58,892 bases of DNA from Ectobacillus panaciterrae DSM 19096 (GCF_000430785.1 NZ_AUMR01000044.1:1-58892); one strand, 5' to 3'. Numbered from the stretch's first letter, positions 30,280-47,139 are shown. Notes: generated from the sequence alone by a model not told the origin. Numbers and translations are program-made.

Positions 30280-32358
30280 ATGGCAAGAGAGTTCTCCTTA
30301 AACAACACTCGTAATATCGGTATCATGGCCCATATTGATGCTGGTAAAACAACTACGACTGAGCGTATTTTGTTTTACACTGGCCGTGTACACAAAATCG
30401 GTGAAGTGCACGAAGGTGCTGCAACGATGGACTGGATGGAGCAAGAGCAAGAGCGTGGTATTACAATCACGTCCGCTGCGACAACTGCTCAATGGAAAGG
30501 TCATCGCGTAAACATCATCGATACTCCTGGACACGTAGACTTTACTGTAGAGGTAGAGCGTTCCCTTCGTGTACTTGATGGTGCTGTTGCTGTACTTGAT
30601 GCTCAATCCGGTGTAGAGCCGCAAACAGAAACTGTTTGGCGTCAAGCAACAACTTACGGAGTTCCTCGTATCGTGTTCGTTAACAAAATGGACAAGATCG
30701 GTGCAGACTTCCTTTACTCCGTAAAAACATTGCATGAGCGCTTACAAGCAAATGCTCATCCAATCCAATTACCAATTGGTGCGGAAGATCAATTCAAAGC
30801 GATTATTGACCTTGTAGAAATGAAGGCTCATTTCTATACAAACGATCTAGGTACTGACATTCAAGAAGGTGAAATTCCTGCTGAATATCAAGATAAAGCA
30901 GAAGAACTTCGCGGTTCTTTAATCGAGGCACTTGCTGACCACGATGAAGAGTTAATGATGAAGTATCTTGAAGGCGAAGAAATTACAGTTGAAGAATTAA
31001 AAGCGGCTATCCGTAAAGCTACGCTAAGCGTAGAATTCTTCCCTGTAGTAGTTGGCTCTGCCTTCAAAAACAAAGGTGTTCAGTTAATGCTAGATGCAGT
31101 AATTGACTACCTTCCATCTCCGGTTGACGTTCCGGCTATCACAGGTATCGTTCCTGATACTGATGAAGAAGTGACTCGTCCAGCTGATGATGAAGGTCCA
31201 TTCTCTGCATTGGCATTCAAAATCATGACTGACCCTTATGTAGGTAAGTTAACGTTCTTCCGCGTTTACTCCGGTAAAGCTGAAGCAGGTTCTTACGTAA
31301 TCAACTCTACAAAAGGCAAGCGTGAGCGTTTAGGCCGTATCCTGCAAATGCACGCAAACTCTCGTCAAGAGATTTCTGTATGTTACTCCGGTGACATCGC
31401 GGCTGCTGTAGGTTTAAAAGATACTACAACTGGCGACACTTTATGTGATGAAAAGAATCGCGTGATTCTTGAATCCATGACGTTCCCAGAACCAGTTATC
31501 TCTGTAGCTATCGAGCCTAAATCTAAAGCTGACCAAGATAAAATGGGTACAGCTCTAGTGAAGCTTTCTGAAGAAGATCCAACATTCCGTGCTCATACGG
31601 ACCAAGAGACTGGTCAAACAATCATCTCCGGTATGGGTGAGCTTCACCTTGACATCATTGTTGACCGTATGCGTCGCGAGTTCAAAGTAGAAGCAAATGT
31701 TGGTGCTCCGCAAGTAGCTTACCGTGAAACTTTCCGCGCTGCGGCTAAAGTTGAAGGTAAGTTCGCGCGTCAATCCGGTGGTCGCGGACAATTCGGTCAC
31801 GTATGGATTGAGTTCGAACCGAACGAAGAAGGTAAAGGTTTCGAGTTCCAAAACAAAATCGTGGGTGGGGTTGTTCCACGTGAATACATCCCGGCTGTAG
31901 AAGCAGGTCTTAAAGATTCAATGCAAAATGGTGTACTAGCTGGTTATCCACTAGTAGACGTAAAAGCTGCATTAGTTGACGGATCTTACCATGATGTAGA
32001 CTCTTCTGAAATGGCGTTTAAAATCGCTGCATCTATGGCATTGAAAGCTGCTGTTTCTAAATGTAACCCAGCTCTTCTTGAGCCGATGATGAAGGTTGAA
32101 GTTGTAATCCCTGATGAGTACCTAGGTGACATCATGGGAGATATCACTTCCCGCCGCGGTCGCGTAGAAGGTATGGAAGCACGCGGTAACGCGCAAGTAG
32201 TTCGTGCGTTGGTTCCGCTTTCTGAAATGTTCGGTTATGCAACGTCTCTTCGTTCTAATACGCAAGGACGCGGAACATTCTCTATGGTGTTTGACCATTA
32301 TGAAGAAGTTCCACGCAGCATTGCTGAAGAAATCGTTAAGAAAAATAAAGGTCAATAA
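30280..32358 (+). CDS. fusA: elongation factor G
   Basis: A 692-residue GTPase driving translocation and, with RRF, ribosome recycling. G1 [10 protein letters not shown]3 DTPGHVDF and G4 NKMDK are intact. Domains II-V follow, with the conserved domain IV loop region near the C-terminal third. ATG 30280 follows AAAGGAAGGAGAAAA. The stop directly abuts the tuf promoter. Confidence 0.98.
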   Translation: MAREFSLNNTRNIGIMAHIDAGKTTTTERILFYTGRVHKIGEVHEGAATMDWMEQEQERGITITSAATTAQWKGHRVNIIDTPGHVDFTVEVERSLRVLDGAVAVLDAQSGVEPQTETVWRQATTYGVPRIVFVNKMDKIGADFLYSVKTLHERLQANAHPIQLPIGAEDQFKAIIDLVEMKAHFYTNDLGTDIQEGEIPAEYQDKAEELRGSLIEALADHDEELMMKYLEGEEITVEELKAAIRKATLSVEFFPVVVGSAFKNKGVQLMLDAVIDYLPSPVDVPAITGIVPDTDEEVTRPADDEGPFSALAFKIMTDPYVGKLTFFRVYSGKAEAGSYVINSTKGKRERLGRILQMHANSRQEISVCYSGDIAAAVGLKDTTTGDTLCDEKNRVILESMTFPEPVISVAIEPKSKADQDKMGTALVKLSEEDPTFRAHTDQETGQTIISGMGELHLDIIVDRMRREFKVEANVGAPQVAYRETFRAAAKVEGKFARQSGGRGQFGHVWIEFEPNEEGKGFEFQNKIVGGVVPREYIPAVEAGLKDSMQNGVLAGYPLVDVKAALVDGSYHDVDSSEMAFKIAASMALKAAVSKCNPALLEPMMKVEVVIPDEYLGDIMGDITSRRGRVEGMEARGNAQVVRALVPLSEMFGYATSLRSNTQGRGTFSMVFDHYEEVPRSIAEEIVKKNKGQ

Positions 32359-32387
32359 TTGATTTTTATCAATTGTTCAAGTATAAC
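32359..32387 (+). promoter_or_regulatory. promoter of tuf
   Basis: TTGATT (32359-32364), beginning the base after the fusA stop, 17-bp spacer, TATAAC (32382-32387). This gives tuf its own promoter in addition to str operon read-through. Confidence 0.65.
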
Positions 32388-32400
32388 TACTATGTAAGCC

Positions 32401-32436
32401 TAGAAAGCGGACAGGCATCCATCTTTCCGCTTTCTA
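32401..32436 (+). other. hairpin in the tuf leader
   Basis: TAGAAAGCGG / CCGCTTTCTA, a 10-bp perfect stem with a 16-nt loop and no T run. It probably lies at the 5' end of the tuf mRNA, where it may protect the transcript from decay. Confidence 0.5.
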
Positions 32437-32487
32437 TCCTATATAACTATATAAACATAAACAATGATTGTTAAGGAGGATATTATA

Positions 32488-33675
<1,188 letters not shown>

Positions 33676-33684
33676 TTGAACAAC

Positions 33685-33716
33685 AAGAACTCAGGAGAAA
33701 TCCTGGGTTCTTTTTT
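33685..33716 (+). terminator. terminator after tuf
   Basis: AAGAACTCAGGA / TCCTGGGTTCTT (one G-U) with a GAAA loop and a T tail. Ends the str operon. Confidence 0.93.
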
Positions 33717-33754
33717 GTTCCAAAATCTACTTCCAAAAACGGTACTGCCATTGC

Positions 33755-33783
33755 TTGAAATCAGTAGAGTGTCCGTGTATAAT
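33755..33783 (+). promoter_or_regulatory. S10 operon promoter P1
   Basis: TTGAAA (33755-33760), 17-bp spacer, TATAAT (33778-33783). Confidence 0.8.
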
Positions 33784-33823
33784 ATGAAAAGTACAATAAA
33801 AAAGGCAAAAACCTAATTTTCTA

Positions 33824-33852
33824 TTGCGTATCTGATTAGGATATTATATAAT
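33824..33852 (+). promoter_or_regulatory. S10 operon promoter P2
   Basis: TTGCGT (33824-33829), 17-bp spacer, TATAAT (33847-33852). It is a second, downstream promoter in tandem with P1. Confidence 0.65.
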
Positions 33853-34295
<443 letters not shown>

Positions 34296-34328
34296 ATGTA
34301 ATTTAAAACAATGCAGGAGGTGTGACTC

Positions 34329-34961
34329 ATGACCAAAGGAATCTTAGGAAGAAAGATCGGTATGACTCAAGTATTTGCTGAAAACGGCGCGCTAATTCCG
34401 GTAACTGTTATCGAAGCAGCTCCAAACGTCGTTCTTCAAAAGAAAACTGCTGAAACTGACGGCTACAACGCTATCCAATTGGGTGCTGAAGACAAGCGCG
34501 AAAAGCTTGCAAACAAGCCGGAACAAGGTCATGCAGCTAAAGCAAATACTGCTCCTAAGCGCTTCATTCGCGAATTACGCGATGCAAACGTAGAAGAGTA
34601 CGAAGTTGGTCAAGAGGTTAAAGTAGAAATTTTCGCTGCTGGTGAAACAGTAGATGTAACAGGTACTTCTAAAGGTAAAGGTTTCCAAGGTGTAATTAAA
34701 CGTCACGGACAATCTCGCGGACCTATGTCTCACGGTTCCCGTTACCATCGTCGTCCTGGTTCTATGGGACCTGTTGCTCCAAACCGCGTTTTCAAAGGTA
34801 AAAAATTGGCTGGACGCATGGGCGGAGACCAAATCACTGTACAAAACCTTGAAATCGTTAAAGTAGATGCGGAACGCAACTTACTATTAGTAAAAGGCAA
34901 TGTTCCAGGTGCTAAGAAATCACTCGTAGTGGTTCGCGGTGCTGTTAAGGCTGGAAAATAA
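34329..34961 (+). CDS. rplC: 50S ribosomal protein L3
   Basis: A 210-residue early-assembly protein of the 50S. The extended loop near the peptidyl transferase centre includes [22 protein letters not shown] 34329 follows GCAGGAGGTGTGACTC. rplD follows after 22 bp. Confidence 0.98.
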   Translation: MTKGILGRKIGMTQVFAENGALIPVTVIEAAPNVVLQKKTAETDGYNAIQLGAEDKREKLANKPEQGHAAKANTAPKRFIRELRDANVEEYEVGQEVKVEIFAAGETVDVTGTSKGKGFQGVIKRHGQSRGPMSHGSRYHRRPGSMGPVAPNRVFKGKKLAGRMGGDQITVQNLEIVKVDAERNLLLVKGNVPGAKKSLVVVRGAVKAGK

Positions 34962-34983
34962 TCAATAGAAAGGAGGACATCCA

Positions 34984-35607
34984 ATGCCAAAAGTAACGTT
35001 ATTTAACCAAGCAGGAACTCAAGTTGGTGAAATGGAATTAGCAGAAGCTATTTTCGGTATCCAACCAAATGAAGCAGTACTTTTTGATGCAGTAATCATG
35101 CAACGTGCATCTATGCGTCAAGGTAATCATAAAGTAAAAGGTCGTTCTGAAGTGCGCGGTGGCGGACGTAAGCCATGGCGTCAAAAGGGAACTGGACGTG
35201 CTCGTCAAGGTTCTATCCGTTCCCCACAATGGCGCGGCGGCGGTATTGTGTTCGGTCCTACTCCTAGATCTTACGCTTATAAATTACCTAAAAAAGTTCG
35301 TCGTTTAGCTATTAAGTCTGCATTGTCTACTAAAGTTTTAGAGAACAACATCATCGTTCTTGACAGCTTAGCATTAAATGCTCCGAAGACAAAAGAAATG
35401 GTAGCTGTATTAAAAGGTTTATCTATCGAGAAGAAAGCTCTTATCGTAACTGCTGATGCGGATGAAGCGGTAGCGCTATCTGCTCGTAACATTCCTGGAG
35501 TAACAGTAATCACTGCTGGCAGCGTGAACGTATTAGACGTTCTTGGTCATGAGAAATTAGTCATGACAAAAGCGGCAGTGGAAAAAGTAGAGGAGGTGCT
35601 TGCATAA
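34984..35607 (+). CDS. rplD: 50S ribosomal protein L4
   Basis: A 207-residue protein whose extended loop ([19 protein letters not shown]) reaches the exit tunnel. ATG 34984 follows AAAGGAGGACATCC. Its TAA overlaps the ATG of rplW by one base. Confidence 0.98.
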   Translation: MPKVTLFNQAGTQVGEMELAEAIFGIQPNEAVLFDAVIMQRASMRQGNHKVKGRSEVRGGGRKPWRQKGTGRARQGSIRSPQWRGGGIVFGPTPRSYAYKLPKKVRRLAIKSALSTKVLENNIIVLDSLALNAPKTKEMVAVLKGLSIEKKALIVTADADEAVALSARNIPGVTVITAGSVNVLDVLGHEKLVMTKAAVEKVEEVLA

Positions 35608-35897
35608 TGAGAGATCCTCGTGATATCATTAAGCGCCCGGTTATCACTGAACGTTCTATGGAAATGATGGCTGAAAAGAAATACACATTTGATGTGGACG
35701 TAAAAGCTAACAAAACTGAAGTGAAAGATGCTATTGAAGCAATCTTCGGTGTGGAAGTTGATAAAGTAAACATCATGAACTATAAGCCAAAGTTCAGACG
35801 TGTAGGTCGCTACTCCGGTTTAACAAACCGTCGTAGAAAAGCTATCGTTAAATTAACTGCTGACAGCAAAGAAATCGAAATCTTCGAAGGCGTTTAA
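35607..35897 (+). CDS. rplW: 50S ribosomal protein L23
   Basis: A 96-residue protein at the tunnel exit, docking site for trigger factor and SRP. It begins [20 protein letters not shown]. The ATG shares a base with the rplD stop (TAATG), so it is translationally coupled; GAGGAGGTG lies upstream within rplD. Confidence 0.98.
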   Translation: MRDPRDIIKRPVITERSMEMMAEKKYTFDVDVKANKTEVKDAIEAIFGVEVDKVNIMNYKPKFRRVGRYSGLTNRRRKAIVKLTADSKEIEIFEGV

Positions 35898-35906
35898 TTC
35901 TAATAG

Positions 35907-36755
<849 letters not shown>

Positions 36756-36765
36756 CGGGGTTGTA

Positions 36766-36787
36766 GTACGGTTCATTAGAACCGTAC
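36766..36787 (+). other. hairpin in the rplB-rpsS spacer
   Basis: GTACGGTTC / GAACCGTAC, a 9-bp perfect stem with an ATTA loop and no T tract. It is one of few long spacers within the S10 cluster and may be an RNA processing or stability element. Confidence 0.5.
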
Positions 36788-36812
36788 CTCAATCACGAAG
36801 GGAGGTACAAAA

Positions 36813-37091
36813 ATGGCTCGCAGCTTAAAAAAGGGACCATTTGTCGATGATCATTTAATGAAGAAAATCGAACAATTAAACGAAAAAGAGGCTAAGCAAG
36901 TTGTAAAAACTTGGTCTCGTCGTTCTACTATTTTCCCACAGTTCATTGGTCATACAATCGCTGTGTATGATGGTCGTAAACACGTTCCAGTATTCGTTAC
37001 TGAGGATATGGTTGGCCACAAACTAGGTGAGTTTGCACCTACTCGTATGTACAAAGGCCATGTTGCCGACGATAAGAAAACAAGAAGATAA
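36813..37091 (+). CDS. rpsS: 30S ribosomal protein S19
   Basis: A 92-residue protein of the 30S head contacting S13 and the A-site finger. It begins [20 protein letters not shown] and ends with the basic tail. ATG 36813 follows AAGGGAGGTACAAAA. Confidence 0.98.
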   Translation: MARSLKKGPFVDDHLMKKIEQLNEKEAKQVVKTWSRRSTIFPQFIGHTIAVYDGRKHVPVFVTEDMVGHKLGEFAPTRMYKGHVADDKKTRR

Positions 37092-37108
37092 TGAGAGGAG
37101 GCACTCCA

Positions 37109-37450
37109 ATGCAAGCTAAAGCAGTAGCGAGAACAGTTCGTATTGCTCCTCGTAAGGTTCGTCTAGTATTAGATTTAATCCGAGGAAAGCAAGTTGGTGA
37201 AGCAATCGCAATTCTTCGCCACACGCCAAAAACTGCTTCTCCAGTTGTAGAGAAAGTTTTAAAATCTGCAATTGCAAATGCAGAGCATAACTATGAAATG
37301 GATCCAAATAGCCTAGTTGTTAGCGCAACTTTTGCTGATGAAGGTCCAACACTAAAACGTTTCCGTCCACGCGCAATGGGACGTGCAAGCCAAATTAACA
37401 AACGCACAAGCCACATCACAATCGTGGTATCAGAAAAGAAGGAGGGATAA
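37109..37450 (+). CDS. rplV: 50S ribosomal protein L22
   Basis: A 113-residue protein with a beta hairpin lining the exit tunnel ([20 protein letters not shown]). I chose ATG 37109 ([16 protein letters not shown]) with AGAGGAGGCACTCCA upstream; an ATG at 37091 overlapping rpsS would place the start before the ribosome-binding site. Confidence 0.97.
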   Translation: MQAKAVARTVRIAPRKVRLVLDLIRGKQVGEAIAILRHTPKTASPVVEKVLKSAIANAEHNYEMDPNSLVVSATFADEGPTLKRFRPRAMGRASQINKRTSHITIVVSEKKEG

Positions 37451-37453
37451 TCG

Positions 37454-38740
<1,287 letters not shown>

Positions 38741-38762
38741 AAATTGAGGGGAGGTTTGCATT

Positions 38763-39026
38763 GTGAGCGAACGTAACCAACGTAAAGTTTATACTGGACG
38801 CGTTGTGTCTGATAAAATGGACAAAACGATTACAGTTTTAGTTGAGACTTACAAAACTCATTCATTATATGGTAAGCGTGTTAAGTACTCCAAAAAGTAC
38901 AAAGCGCATGATGAGCAAAACCAAGCAAAAGTTGGCGATATCGTAAAGATTATGGAAACTCGCCCGCTTTCTGCGACTAAGCGTTTCCGTTTAGTTGAAA
39001 TCGTTGAAGAAGCTGTTATTATCTAA
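38763..39026 (+). CDS. rpsQ: 30S ribosomal protein S17
   Basis: An 87-residue OB-fold primary 16S-binding protein. It starts with GTG 38763 ([20 protein letters not shown]) after GAGGGGAGGTTTGCATT. Confidence 0.97.
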   Translation: MSERNQRKVYTGRVVSDKMDKTITVLVETYKTHSLYGKRVKYSKKYKAHDEQNQAKVGDIVKIMETRPLSATKRFRLVEIVEEAVII

Positions 39027-39071
39027 TAGACGACTCGGATAAATGAGGAATCCGAAGGGAGGTTTCATAGC

Positions 39072-39440
39072 ATGATCCAACAAGAATCTCGTTTAAAAGT
39101 TGCTGACAACTCTGGTGCTCGTGAACTATTAACAATTAAAGTACTAGGCGGTTCTGGTCGCAAGTACGCTAACATCGGTGACATCATTGTTGCTACGGTA
39201 AAACAAGCAACACCAGGTGGCGTTGTTAAAAAAGGTGACGTTGTTAAAGCAGTAGTTGTACGTACTAAGCGTGGTGTTCGTCGTCCAGACGGTTCTTACA
39301 TCCGTTTTGACGAAAACGCAGCGGTTATCATCAAGGAAGATAAGAGCCCTCGCGGTACTCGTATCTTCGGACCAGTTGCTCGTGAGTTACGTGATAGCAA
39401 CTTCATGAAAATCGTTTCTTTAGCTCCAGAAGTTCTATAA
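39072..39440 (+). CDS. rplN: 50S ribosomal protein L14
   Basis: A 122-residue protein at the subunit interface, also the target of the silencing factor RsfS. It begins [23 protein letters not shown] 39072 follows GAAGGGAGGTTTCATAGC. Confidence 0.98.
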   Translation: MIQQESRLKVADNSGARELLTIKVLGGSGRKYANIGDIIVATVKQATPGGVVKKGDVVKAVVVRTKRGVRRPDGSYIRFDENAAVIIKEDKSPRGTRIFGPVARELRDSNFMKIVSLAPEVL

Positions 39441-39478
39441 TTTGAGGTATTGCCTTTCCAAGGAGGTGCACAAGCAAG

Positions 39479-39790
39479 ATGCATGTTAAAAAAGGTGACA
39501 AAGTACAAGTAATCACTGGTAAAGACAAAGGAAAACAAGGCGTTATCCTTGCTGCTTTCCCAAAGCAAAACCGTGTTATTGTTGAGGGTGTGAACATCGT
39601 TAAGAAGCACTCTAAGCCATCTCAATTAAATCCGCAAGGCGGAATTTTAACAAAGGAAGCACCTATCCATGTATCTAATGTTATGGCATTAGATCCAAAA
39701 ACAGGTGAACCTACTCGTGTAGGTTACAGTGTAGTAGATGGCAAAAAAGTTCGTATTGCAAAAAAATCAGGTGAATCTTTAGATAAATAA
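39479..39790 (+). CDS. rplX: 50S ribosomal protein L24
   Basis: A 103-residue assembly-initiator protein with an N-terminal KOW motif ([20 protein letters not shown]). ATG 39479 follows AAGGAGGTGCACAAGC. Confidence 0.98.
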   Translation: MHVKKGDKVQVITGKDKGKQGVILAAFPKQNRVIVEGVNIVKKHSKPSQLNPQGGILTKEAPIHVSNVMALDPKTGEPTRVGYSVVDGKKVRIAKKSGESLDK

Positions 39791-39815
39791 TTCTTTTCGA
39801 AAGGAGGTCCCTTCA

Positions 39816-40355
39816 TTGAATCGCCTTAAAGAGAAATTCCAAAAAGAAATTACTCCTGCTCTAGTGAGCAAGTTCAGCTATAAATCTGTAATGCAAGTAC
39901 CTAAGCTTGAGAAGATCGTAATCAACATGGGTATCGGTGATGCAGTTCAAAACTCTAAAGCGTTAGACAACGCTGTAGAAGAACTAACATCAATCGCAGG
40001 TCAAAAACCTATTGTAACTCGTGCTAAGAAATCCATCGCTGGATTCCGTCTTCGTGAAGGCATGCCTATCGGTGCAAAAGTTACACTTCGCGGTGAGCAA
40101 ATGTACGATTTCTTAGATAAGCTTGTATCCGTATCTTTACCACGCGTTCGTGATTTCCGTGGTATTTCTAAGAAGTCTTTTGACGGTCGCGGTAACTACA
40201 CTCTAGGTGTGAAAGAGCAGTTAATCTTCCCAGAGATTGATTATGATAAAGTAAGCAAAGTACGCGGTATGGATATCGTAATCGTAACAACTGCTAACAC
40301 TGACGAAGAAGCTCGTGAGCTTTTAACACAATTCGGTATGCCATTCCAAAAATAA
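39816..40355 (+). CDS. rplE: 50S ribosomal protein L5
   Basis: A 179-residue 5S rRNA-binding protein. It starts with TTG 39816 ([19 protein letters not shown] when initiated) after AAAGGAGGTCCCTTCA. The C-terminal [22 protein letters not shown] is typical. Confidence 0.97.
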   Translation: MNRLKEKFQKEITPALVSKFSYKSVMQVPKLEKIVINMGIGDAVQNSKALDNAVEELTSIAGQKPIVTRAKKSIAGFRLREGMPIGAKVTLRGEQMYDFLDKLVSVSLPRVRDFRGISKKSFDGRGNYTLGVKEQLIFPEIDYDKVSKVRGMDIVIVTTANTDEEARELLTQFGMPFQK

Positions 40356-40574
<219 letters not shown>

Positions 40575-40603
40575 TACCCGAAAATGGGAAGGAGGTAAAA
40601 CAA

Positions 40604-41002
40604 ATGGTGATGACAGATCCAATTGCAGATATGCTTACTCGCATCCGTAATGCGAACATGGTACGTCACGATAAATTAGAAGTTCCTGCTTCTAAAATCA
40701 AGAAAGAAATTGCAGAAATCTTAAAGCGTGAAGGTTTCGTTCGTGACGTAGAATTGATCGAGGATAACAAACAAGGTATCCTTCGTATTTTCTTGAAATA
40801 TGGTCCAAACAACGAGCGTGTTATTACTGGACTAAAGCGCATCAGTAAGCCTGGCTTGCGCGTATATGCAAAAGCTGATGAAGTACCACGTGTACTTAAC
40901 GGATTAGGTATCGCGATCGTTTCTACATCTAAAGGTGTTATGACTGACAAAGATGCTCGTCAAGCGCAAACAGGTGGAGAAGTAGTAGCGTACGTTTGGT
41001 AA
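40604..41002 (+). CDS. rpsH: 30S ribosomal protein S8
   Basis: A 132-residue 16S central-domain binding protein and, in E. coli, translational repressor of the spc operon. I chose ATG 40604 ([18 protein letters not shown]) with GAAGGAGGTAAAACAA upstream; a GTG/ATG reading 36 bp earlier overlaps rpsN and is rejected. Confidence 0.98.
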   Translation: MVMTDPIADMLTRIRNANMVRHDKLEVPASKIKKEIAEILKREGFVRDVELIEDNKQGILRIFLKYGPNNERVITGLKRISKPGLRVYAKADEVPRVLNGLGIAIVSTSKGVMTDKDARQAQTGGEVVAYVW

Positions 41003-41028
41003 TATTGAAACGAACGGAGGTGTGACAA

Positions 41029-41568
41029 ATGTCTCGTATTGGTAAAAAGATTCTTGAAATCCCTGCAGGCGTAACAGTTACAGTTAGCGAAGATAATACT
41101 GTGACTGTTAAAGGTCCTAAAGGCGAATTAACTCGTACTTTCAATTCTGATATGGCTATCAAAATTGAAGATAATACATTAACTGTAGAGCGCCCTTCTG
41201 ATCAGAAGAATCACCGTGCTCTTCACGGCACAACTCGTGCATTGATCGGAAACATGGTTGAGGGTGTAACAAACGGCTTCCAACGCGGCCTTGAGTTAAT
41301 CGGGGTTGGTTACCGTGCGCAAAAGCAAGGTAACAAGCTTGTATTGAACGTAGGTTACTCTCACCCAGTTGAGATCACACCTGAAGCAGGCATCGAAATC
41401 GAAGTTCCTGCAAACACAAAAATCATCGTAAAAGGTATCGATAAACAACGTGTTGGTGAATTAGCTGCTAACATCCGTGCCGTACGTGCTCCAGAGCCTT
41501 ACAAGGGCAAAGGTATTCGCTATGAAGGCGAAGTTGTACGTCGCAAAGAAGGTAAAACAGCTAAGTAA
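41029..41568 (+). CDS. rplF: 50S ribosomal protein L6
   Basis: A 179-residue protein near the sarcin-ricin loop with two similar domains. It begins [19 protein letters not shown] and ends with the conserved [22 protein letters not shown] 41029 follows GGAGGTGTGACAA. Confidence 0.98.
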   Translation: MSRIGKKILEIPAGVTVTVSEDNTVTVKGPKGELTRTFNSDMAIKIEDNTLTVERPSDQKNHRALHGTTRALIGNMVEGVTNGFQRGLELIGVGYRAQKQGNKLVLNVGYSHPVEITPEAGIEIEVPANTKIIVKGIDKQRVGELAANIRAVRAPEPYKGKGIRYEGEVVRRKEGKTAK

Positions 41569-41600
41569 GCCCATTAGGTGAAAGGAAAGGAGTGACATAA

Positions 41601-41963
41601 ATGATCACTAAACCTGATAAAAATGCGGTTCGTAAGAAAAGACATGCGCGTGTACGTGCAAAGCTTACAGGTACTGCTGAGCGTCCACGTTTAAACGTAT
41701 TCCGTTCTAATCAACACATTTACGCTCAAGTAATTGACGATGTGAACGGTGTTACATTAGCAAGTGCATCTACTCTTGATAAAGAACTTTCTTTTGAAGG
41801 TACTAGCAATGTTGCTGCTGCTACTCAAGTTGGCGAGCTAGTTGCTAAACGTGCTGTTGAGAAAGGTGTTAAAGAAGTAGTATTCGATCGCGGCGGTTAC
41901 TTATACCATGGTCGTGTTAAAGCGTTAGCTGAAGCTGCTCGCGAAGCTGGATTACAATTTTAA
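41601..41963 (+). CDS. rplR: 50S ribosomal protein L18
   Basis: A 120-residue 5S rRNA-binding protein with a basic N-terminus ([16 protein letters not shown]). ATG 41601 follows AAAGGAGTGACATAA. Confidence 0.98.
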   Translation: MITKPDKNAVRKKRHARVRAKLTGTAERPRLNVFRSNQHIYAQVIDDVNGVTLASASTLDKELSFEGTSNVAAATQVGELVAKRAVEKGVKEVVFDRGGYLYHGRVKALAEAAREAGLQF

Positions 41964-41984
41964 TGGTCAAAGGAGGGAAAATAG

Positions 41985-42485
41985 ATGCGTCGCATTGACC
42001 CAAGCAAATTAGAACTTGAAGAACGTGTAGTAACGATTAACCGTGTTGCGAAAGTTGTTAAGGGTGGACGTCGTTTCCGCTTCGCTGCATTGGTTGTAGT
42101 TGGAGACAAAAATGGTCATGTTGGATTCGGAACTGGTAAAGCGCAAGAGGTGCCAGATGCGATCCGTAAGGCTATTGAAGATGCTAAGAAGAATCTAATC
42201 CGCGTACCTCTAGTGGGTACAACAATTCCACACACAGTACTTGGTCAATTTGGAGCTGGTGAAGTATTCTTAAAGCCTGCTGCTGAAGGTACTGGAGTTA
42301 TCGCTGGTGGTCCAGTTCGTGCGGTACTTGAACTAGCTGGTGTACAGGATATTCTTTCTAAATCTTTAGGATCTAACACACCTGTCAACATGGTACGCGC
42401 TACAATGAACGGATTAAGCCAATTAAAGCGTGCTGAAGAAGTAGCGAAATTGCGTGGTAAAACTGTAGAAGAGCTACTAGGCTAA
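41985..42485 (+). CDS. rpsE: 30S ribosomal protein S5
   Basis: A 166-residue protein at the mRNA entry site affecting accuracy. The [18 protein letters not shown] loop, where spectinomycin-resistance changes occur, is wild type by eye. ATG 41985 follows AAAGGAGGGAAAATAG. Confidence 0.98.
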   Translation: MRRIDPSKLELEERVVTINRVAKVVKGGRRFRFAALVVVGDKNGHVGFGTGKAQEVPDAIRKAIEDAKKNLIRVPLVGTTIPHTVLGQFGAGEVFLKPAAEGTGVIAGGPVRAVLELAGVQDILSKSLGSNTPVNMVRATMNGLSQLKRAEEVAKLRGKTVEELLG

Positions 42486-42504
42486 GAAGAAGGAGGGAAA
42501 ACAC

Positions 42505-42687
42505 ATGACAAAGAAGTTAGAAATTACCCTCACTCGTAGTGTAATCGGTCGTCCGCAAGATCAACGCGCAACAGTAGAAGCTTTAGGCTTACGCAAGCTT
42601 AACCATACTGTAGTGAAAGAGGAATCTCCTGCGATCCGCGGCATGATCACTAAAGTTTCTCACCTTGTAACAGTTAAAGAAGTTTAA
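42505..42687 (+). CDS. rpmD: 50S ribosomal protein L30
   Basis: A 60-residue protein beginning [23 protein letters not shown] 42505 follows GAAGGAGGGAAAACAC. Length normal. Confidence 0.98.
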   Translation: MTKKLEITLTRSVIGRPQDQRATVEALGLRKLNHTVVKEESPAIRGMITKVSHLVTVKEV

Positions 42688-42721
42688 TTATAATCTCATA
42701 TCTATAAGGAGGTGCCTCGGA

Positions 42722-43162
42722 ATGAAACTTCATGAATTAAAGCCTGCTGAGGGTTCTCGTAAAGTTCGTAACCGTGTTGGACGCGGTATCGGTTCTGGTA
42801 ACGGTAAAACTGCTGGTAAAGGTCATAAAGGACAAAACGCTCGTTCTGGCGGCGGTGTTCGCCTCGGATTCGAGGGTGGCCAAACTCCACTATTCCGTCG
42901 TTTACCAAAACGCGGCTTTACGAACATCAACCGTAAAGAGTTCGTAGTCGTTAACCTAACAGCATTGAATCGCTTTGAAGACGGTACAGAAGTAACACCT
43001 GAATTATTGCTTGAAACTGGCGTAATCAGCAAAGTAAACAACGGTGTGAAAATTCTTGCTAACGGTAAGTTAGAAAAGAATCTGACTGTTAAAGCTCATA
43101 AGTTCTCTTCAACTGCGAAAGAAGCAATTGAAGCGGCTGGCGGAAAAACTGAGGTGATTTAA
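42722..43162 (+). CDS. rplO: 50S ribosomal protein L15
   Basis: A 146-residue protein with the Gly-rich basic N-terminus ([20 protein letters not shown]) that threads into 23S rRNA. ATG 42722 follows AAGGAGGTGCCTCGGA. Its stop overlaps the secY start by one base. Confidence 0.98.
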   Translation: MKLHELKPAEGSRKVRNRVGRGIGSGNGKTAGKGHKGQNARSGGGVRLGFEGGQTPLFRRLPKRGFTNINRKEFVVVNLTALNRFEDGTEVTPELLLETGVISKVNNGVKILANGKLEKNLTVKAHKFSSTAKEAIEAAGGKTEVI

Positions 43163-44460
43163 TGTTTCGCACAATCTCCAACTTTATGCGCGTTGCTGAG
43201 ATAAGAAATAAAATTCTTTTCACCTTTGCGATGTTGATCGTGTTTCGCATCGGTACCTTCATTCCGGTGCCTCACGTCAACGCAGATGTTCTAAAAGCAC
43301 AGGATTCATTAAATGCTTTGGGTATCCTTAATACGTTCGGTGGAGGGGCCTTAAAAAACTTCTCGATCTTCGCAATGGGGATTATGCCTTACATTACAGC
43401 ATCCATCATTATTCAATTGCTACAGATGGATGTTGTTCCTAAGTTTACTGAATGGTCAAAGCAGGGTGAGATGGGACGTCGTAAACTAGCTCAGTTCACT
43501 CGCTACTTTACAATTGTTCTAGCTTTCATCCAAGCTATTGGAATGTCAATCGGGTTCAACAACTTGGCTAACGGACAGTTAATCGTAGACCCAGGCTGGA
43601 CAACCTACTTGTACATTGCTACTGTTCTGACTGCCGGGACAGCATTTTTAATGTGGCTCGGTGAGCAGATTACAGCAAAAGGTGTGGGAAATGGTATTTC
43701 CATTATCATCTTTGCTGGTATCGCAGCAGCGATTCCAAACATAGTTAGTCAAGTATACGTTCAGCAGTTCCAAGATGCAGGTGATGATTTGTTCATTCGC
43801 CTTGTAAAAGTTGCACTTATTTTGCTTGCTGTATTGGCAGTTGTTGTGGGTGTTATTTACATTCAACAAGCAACTAGAAAAATCCCGATTCAGTATGCAA
43901 AACGTACTACAGGAAACAACAGTTATGCTGGTGCACAAAACACGCATTTACCGTTAAAGGTAAATAGCGCCGGTGTAATTCCAGTCATTTTCGCTGTTTC
44001 TTTCCTGATTACGCCACCAACCATTGCTCAGTTTTTTCCGAAACACGATGTTTCGCAATGGATTATACAAAACTTTAACTATAATCACCCTGTGGGAATG
44101 ATTGTATATGTTGCGTTAATCGTTGCCTTCACGTACTTCTATGCATTTGTTCAAGTCAATCCTGAACAGATGGCTGAAAATCTGAACAAACAAGGTGGAT
44201 ACGTTCCTGGTATTCGTCCGGGTAAGAATACGGAACAGTATTTAACAAAGGTTTTGTATCGTTTAACGTTCGTAGGTGCAATTTTCCTAGCTGCAATCGC
44301 GATTCTGCCTGTGTTATTCATTAAAATAGCAAATCTCCCAAATTCTGCCCAAATTGGTGGAACGAGTTTACTAATCGTAATTGGGGTAGCTTTAGAAACA
44401 ATGAAGCAGCTCGAGAGTCAGTTAGTAAAGCGCCATTATAAAGGCTTTATTAAACAATGA
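43162..44460 (+). CDS. secY: preprotein translocase subunit SecY
   Basis: A 432-residue ten-span membrane protein, the pore of the Sec channel. It begins [20 protein letters not shown]; the early hydrophobic segment and plug region ([20 protein letters not shown] area) are present. The ATG is shared with the rplO stop (TAATG). It partners with SecE, encoded at 16954. A GGGAAG/CTTCCC hairpin lies after the stop (44467-44484). Confidence 0.98.
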   Translation: MFRTISNFMRVAEIRNKILFTFAMLIVFRIGTFIPVPHVNADVLKAQDSLNALGILNTFGGGALKNFSIFAMGIMPYITASIIIQLLQMDVVPKFTEWSKQGEMGRRKLAQFTRYFTIVLAFIQAIGMSIGFNNLANGQLIVDPGWTTYLYIATVLTAGTAFLMWLGEQITAKGVGNGISIIIFAGIAAAIPNIVSQVYVQQFQDAGDDLFIRLVKVALILLAVLAVVVGVIYIQQATRKIPIQYAKRTTGNNSYAGAQNTHLPLKVNSAGVIPVIFAVSFLITPPTIAQFFPKHDVSQWIIQNFNYNHPVGMIVYVALIVAFTYFYAFVQVNPEQMAENLNKQGGYVPGIRPGKNTEQYLTKVLYRLTFVGAIFLAAIAILPVLFIKIANLPNSAQIGGTSLLIVIGVALETMKQLESQLVKRHYKGFIKQ

Positions 44461-44487
44461 GCAGTCGGGAAGAGTGATCTTCCCTAA

Positions 44488-45161
<674 letters not shown>

Positions 45162-45162
<1 letters not shown>

Positions 45163-45908
45163 TGATTATTTGCAAAACGCCTCGTGAAATTGAGATCATG
45201 CGAGAAGCGGGGAGAATTGTGGCCTTGACTCATAAAGAGCTAAAGAAGCACATTACTCCAGGGATTACAACGAAAGAGCTTGACTCGATTGCGGAAAAAA
45301 CAATCCAAAAATATGGCGCTGTGCCATCATTTAAAGGATATAATGGTTTTCCAGGAAGCATATGTGCTTCCGTAAACGAAGAGCTTGTACATGGAATCCC
45401 GGGCAATCGCAAGCTCGAGGACGGCGATATTATCAGCATCGATATCGGTGCGAAATATAACGGGTATCATGGAGATTCTGCATGGACGTATCCGGTCGGA
45501 AAGATTTCAGAATCTGTTCAGAAGCTGCTTGATGTCACAGAGAAATCATTGTATCTTGGTTTAGAGCAAGCAAAGCCAAGTGAACGGCTGTCCAATATCT
45601 CGCATGCGATTCAAACGTATGCAGAAGGTGAAGGATTTTCGGTTGTAAGAGAGTATGTAGGGCATGGAATTGGGCAAGACTTACATGAAGCTCCGCAAAT
45701 TCCGCACTACGGACCTCCTAATAAGGGACCGAGATTAAAGCCGGGAATGGTGCTTTGCATAGAGCCGATGATTAACCAAGGACATCGATATGTGAAAACA
45801 TTGTCCGATAACTGGACAGTGGTGACTGTGGATGGCTTATGGTGCGCTCACTTCGAGCATACGATTGCCATTACAGAAACAGGATATGAAATCCTGACAA
45901 CTGAGTAG
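45162..45908 (+). CDS. map: methionine aminopeptidase, type I
   Basis: A 248-residue dinuclear metalloenzyme removing N-terminal Met. Metal-ligand segments are visible: [18 protein letters not shown] (two Asp), [12 protein letters not shown] (His), and two Glu in LCIEPM and [11 protein letters not shown] 45162 overlaps the adk stop. infA follows after a 64-bp gap; the small KOW-protein gene found here in B. subtilis is absent. Confidence 0.97.
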
Positions 45909-45972
45909 CTTACCTCTCCGAGATTTCAGAGCAGTCTCAAAGGTTACTGATTTGAAGAAGGGAGAACATTGA

Positions 45973-46191
45973 ATGGCTAAAGACGATGTAATTGAAATTG
46001 AAGGTACAGTTATAGAGACATTGCCGAATGCTATGTTTAAAGTAGAACTAGAAAATAAGCATGTCGTATTAGCTCATGTTTCTGGTAAAATTCGCATGAA
46101 CTTCATTCGTATTTTACCTGGAGACAAAGTTACGGTAGAATTATCTCCGTACGATTTAAATCGTGGTCGTATTACGTACCGTTTTAAATAA
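45973..46191 (+). CDS. infA: translation initiation factor IF-1
   Basis: A 72-residue OB-fold protein occupying the A site during initiation. It begins [20 protein letters not shown] and ends [11 protein letters not shown] 45973 follows AAGGGAGAACATTGA. Confidence 0.98.
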   Translation: MAKDDVIEIEGTVIETLPNAMFKVELENKHVVLAHVSGKIRMNFIRILPGDKVTVELSPYDLNRGRITYRFK

Positions 46192-46196
46192 TATAG

Positions 46197-46340
<144 letters not shown>

Positions 46341-46344
46341 TTGA

Positions 46345-46725
<381 letters not shown>

Positions 46726-46743
46726 TTAAGTAAAGGAGGTTGA

Positions 46744-47139
<396 letters not shown>

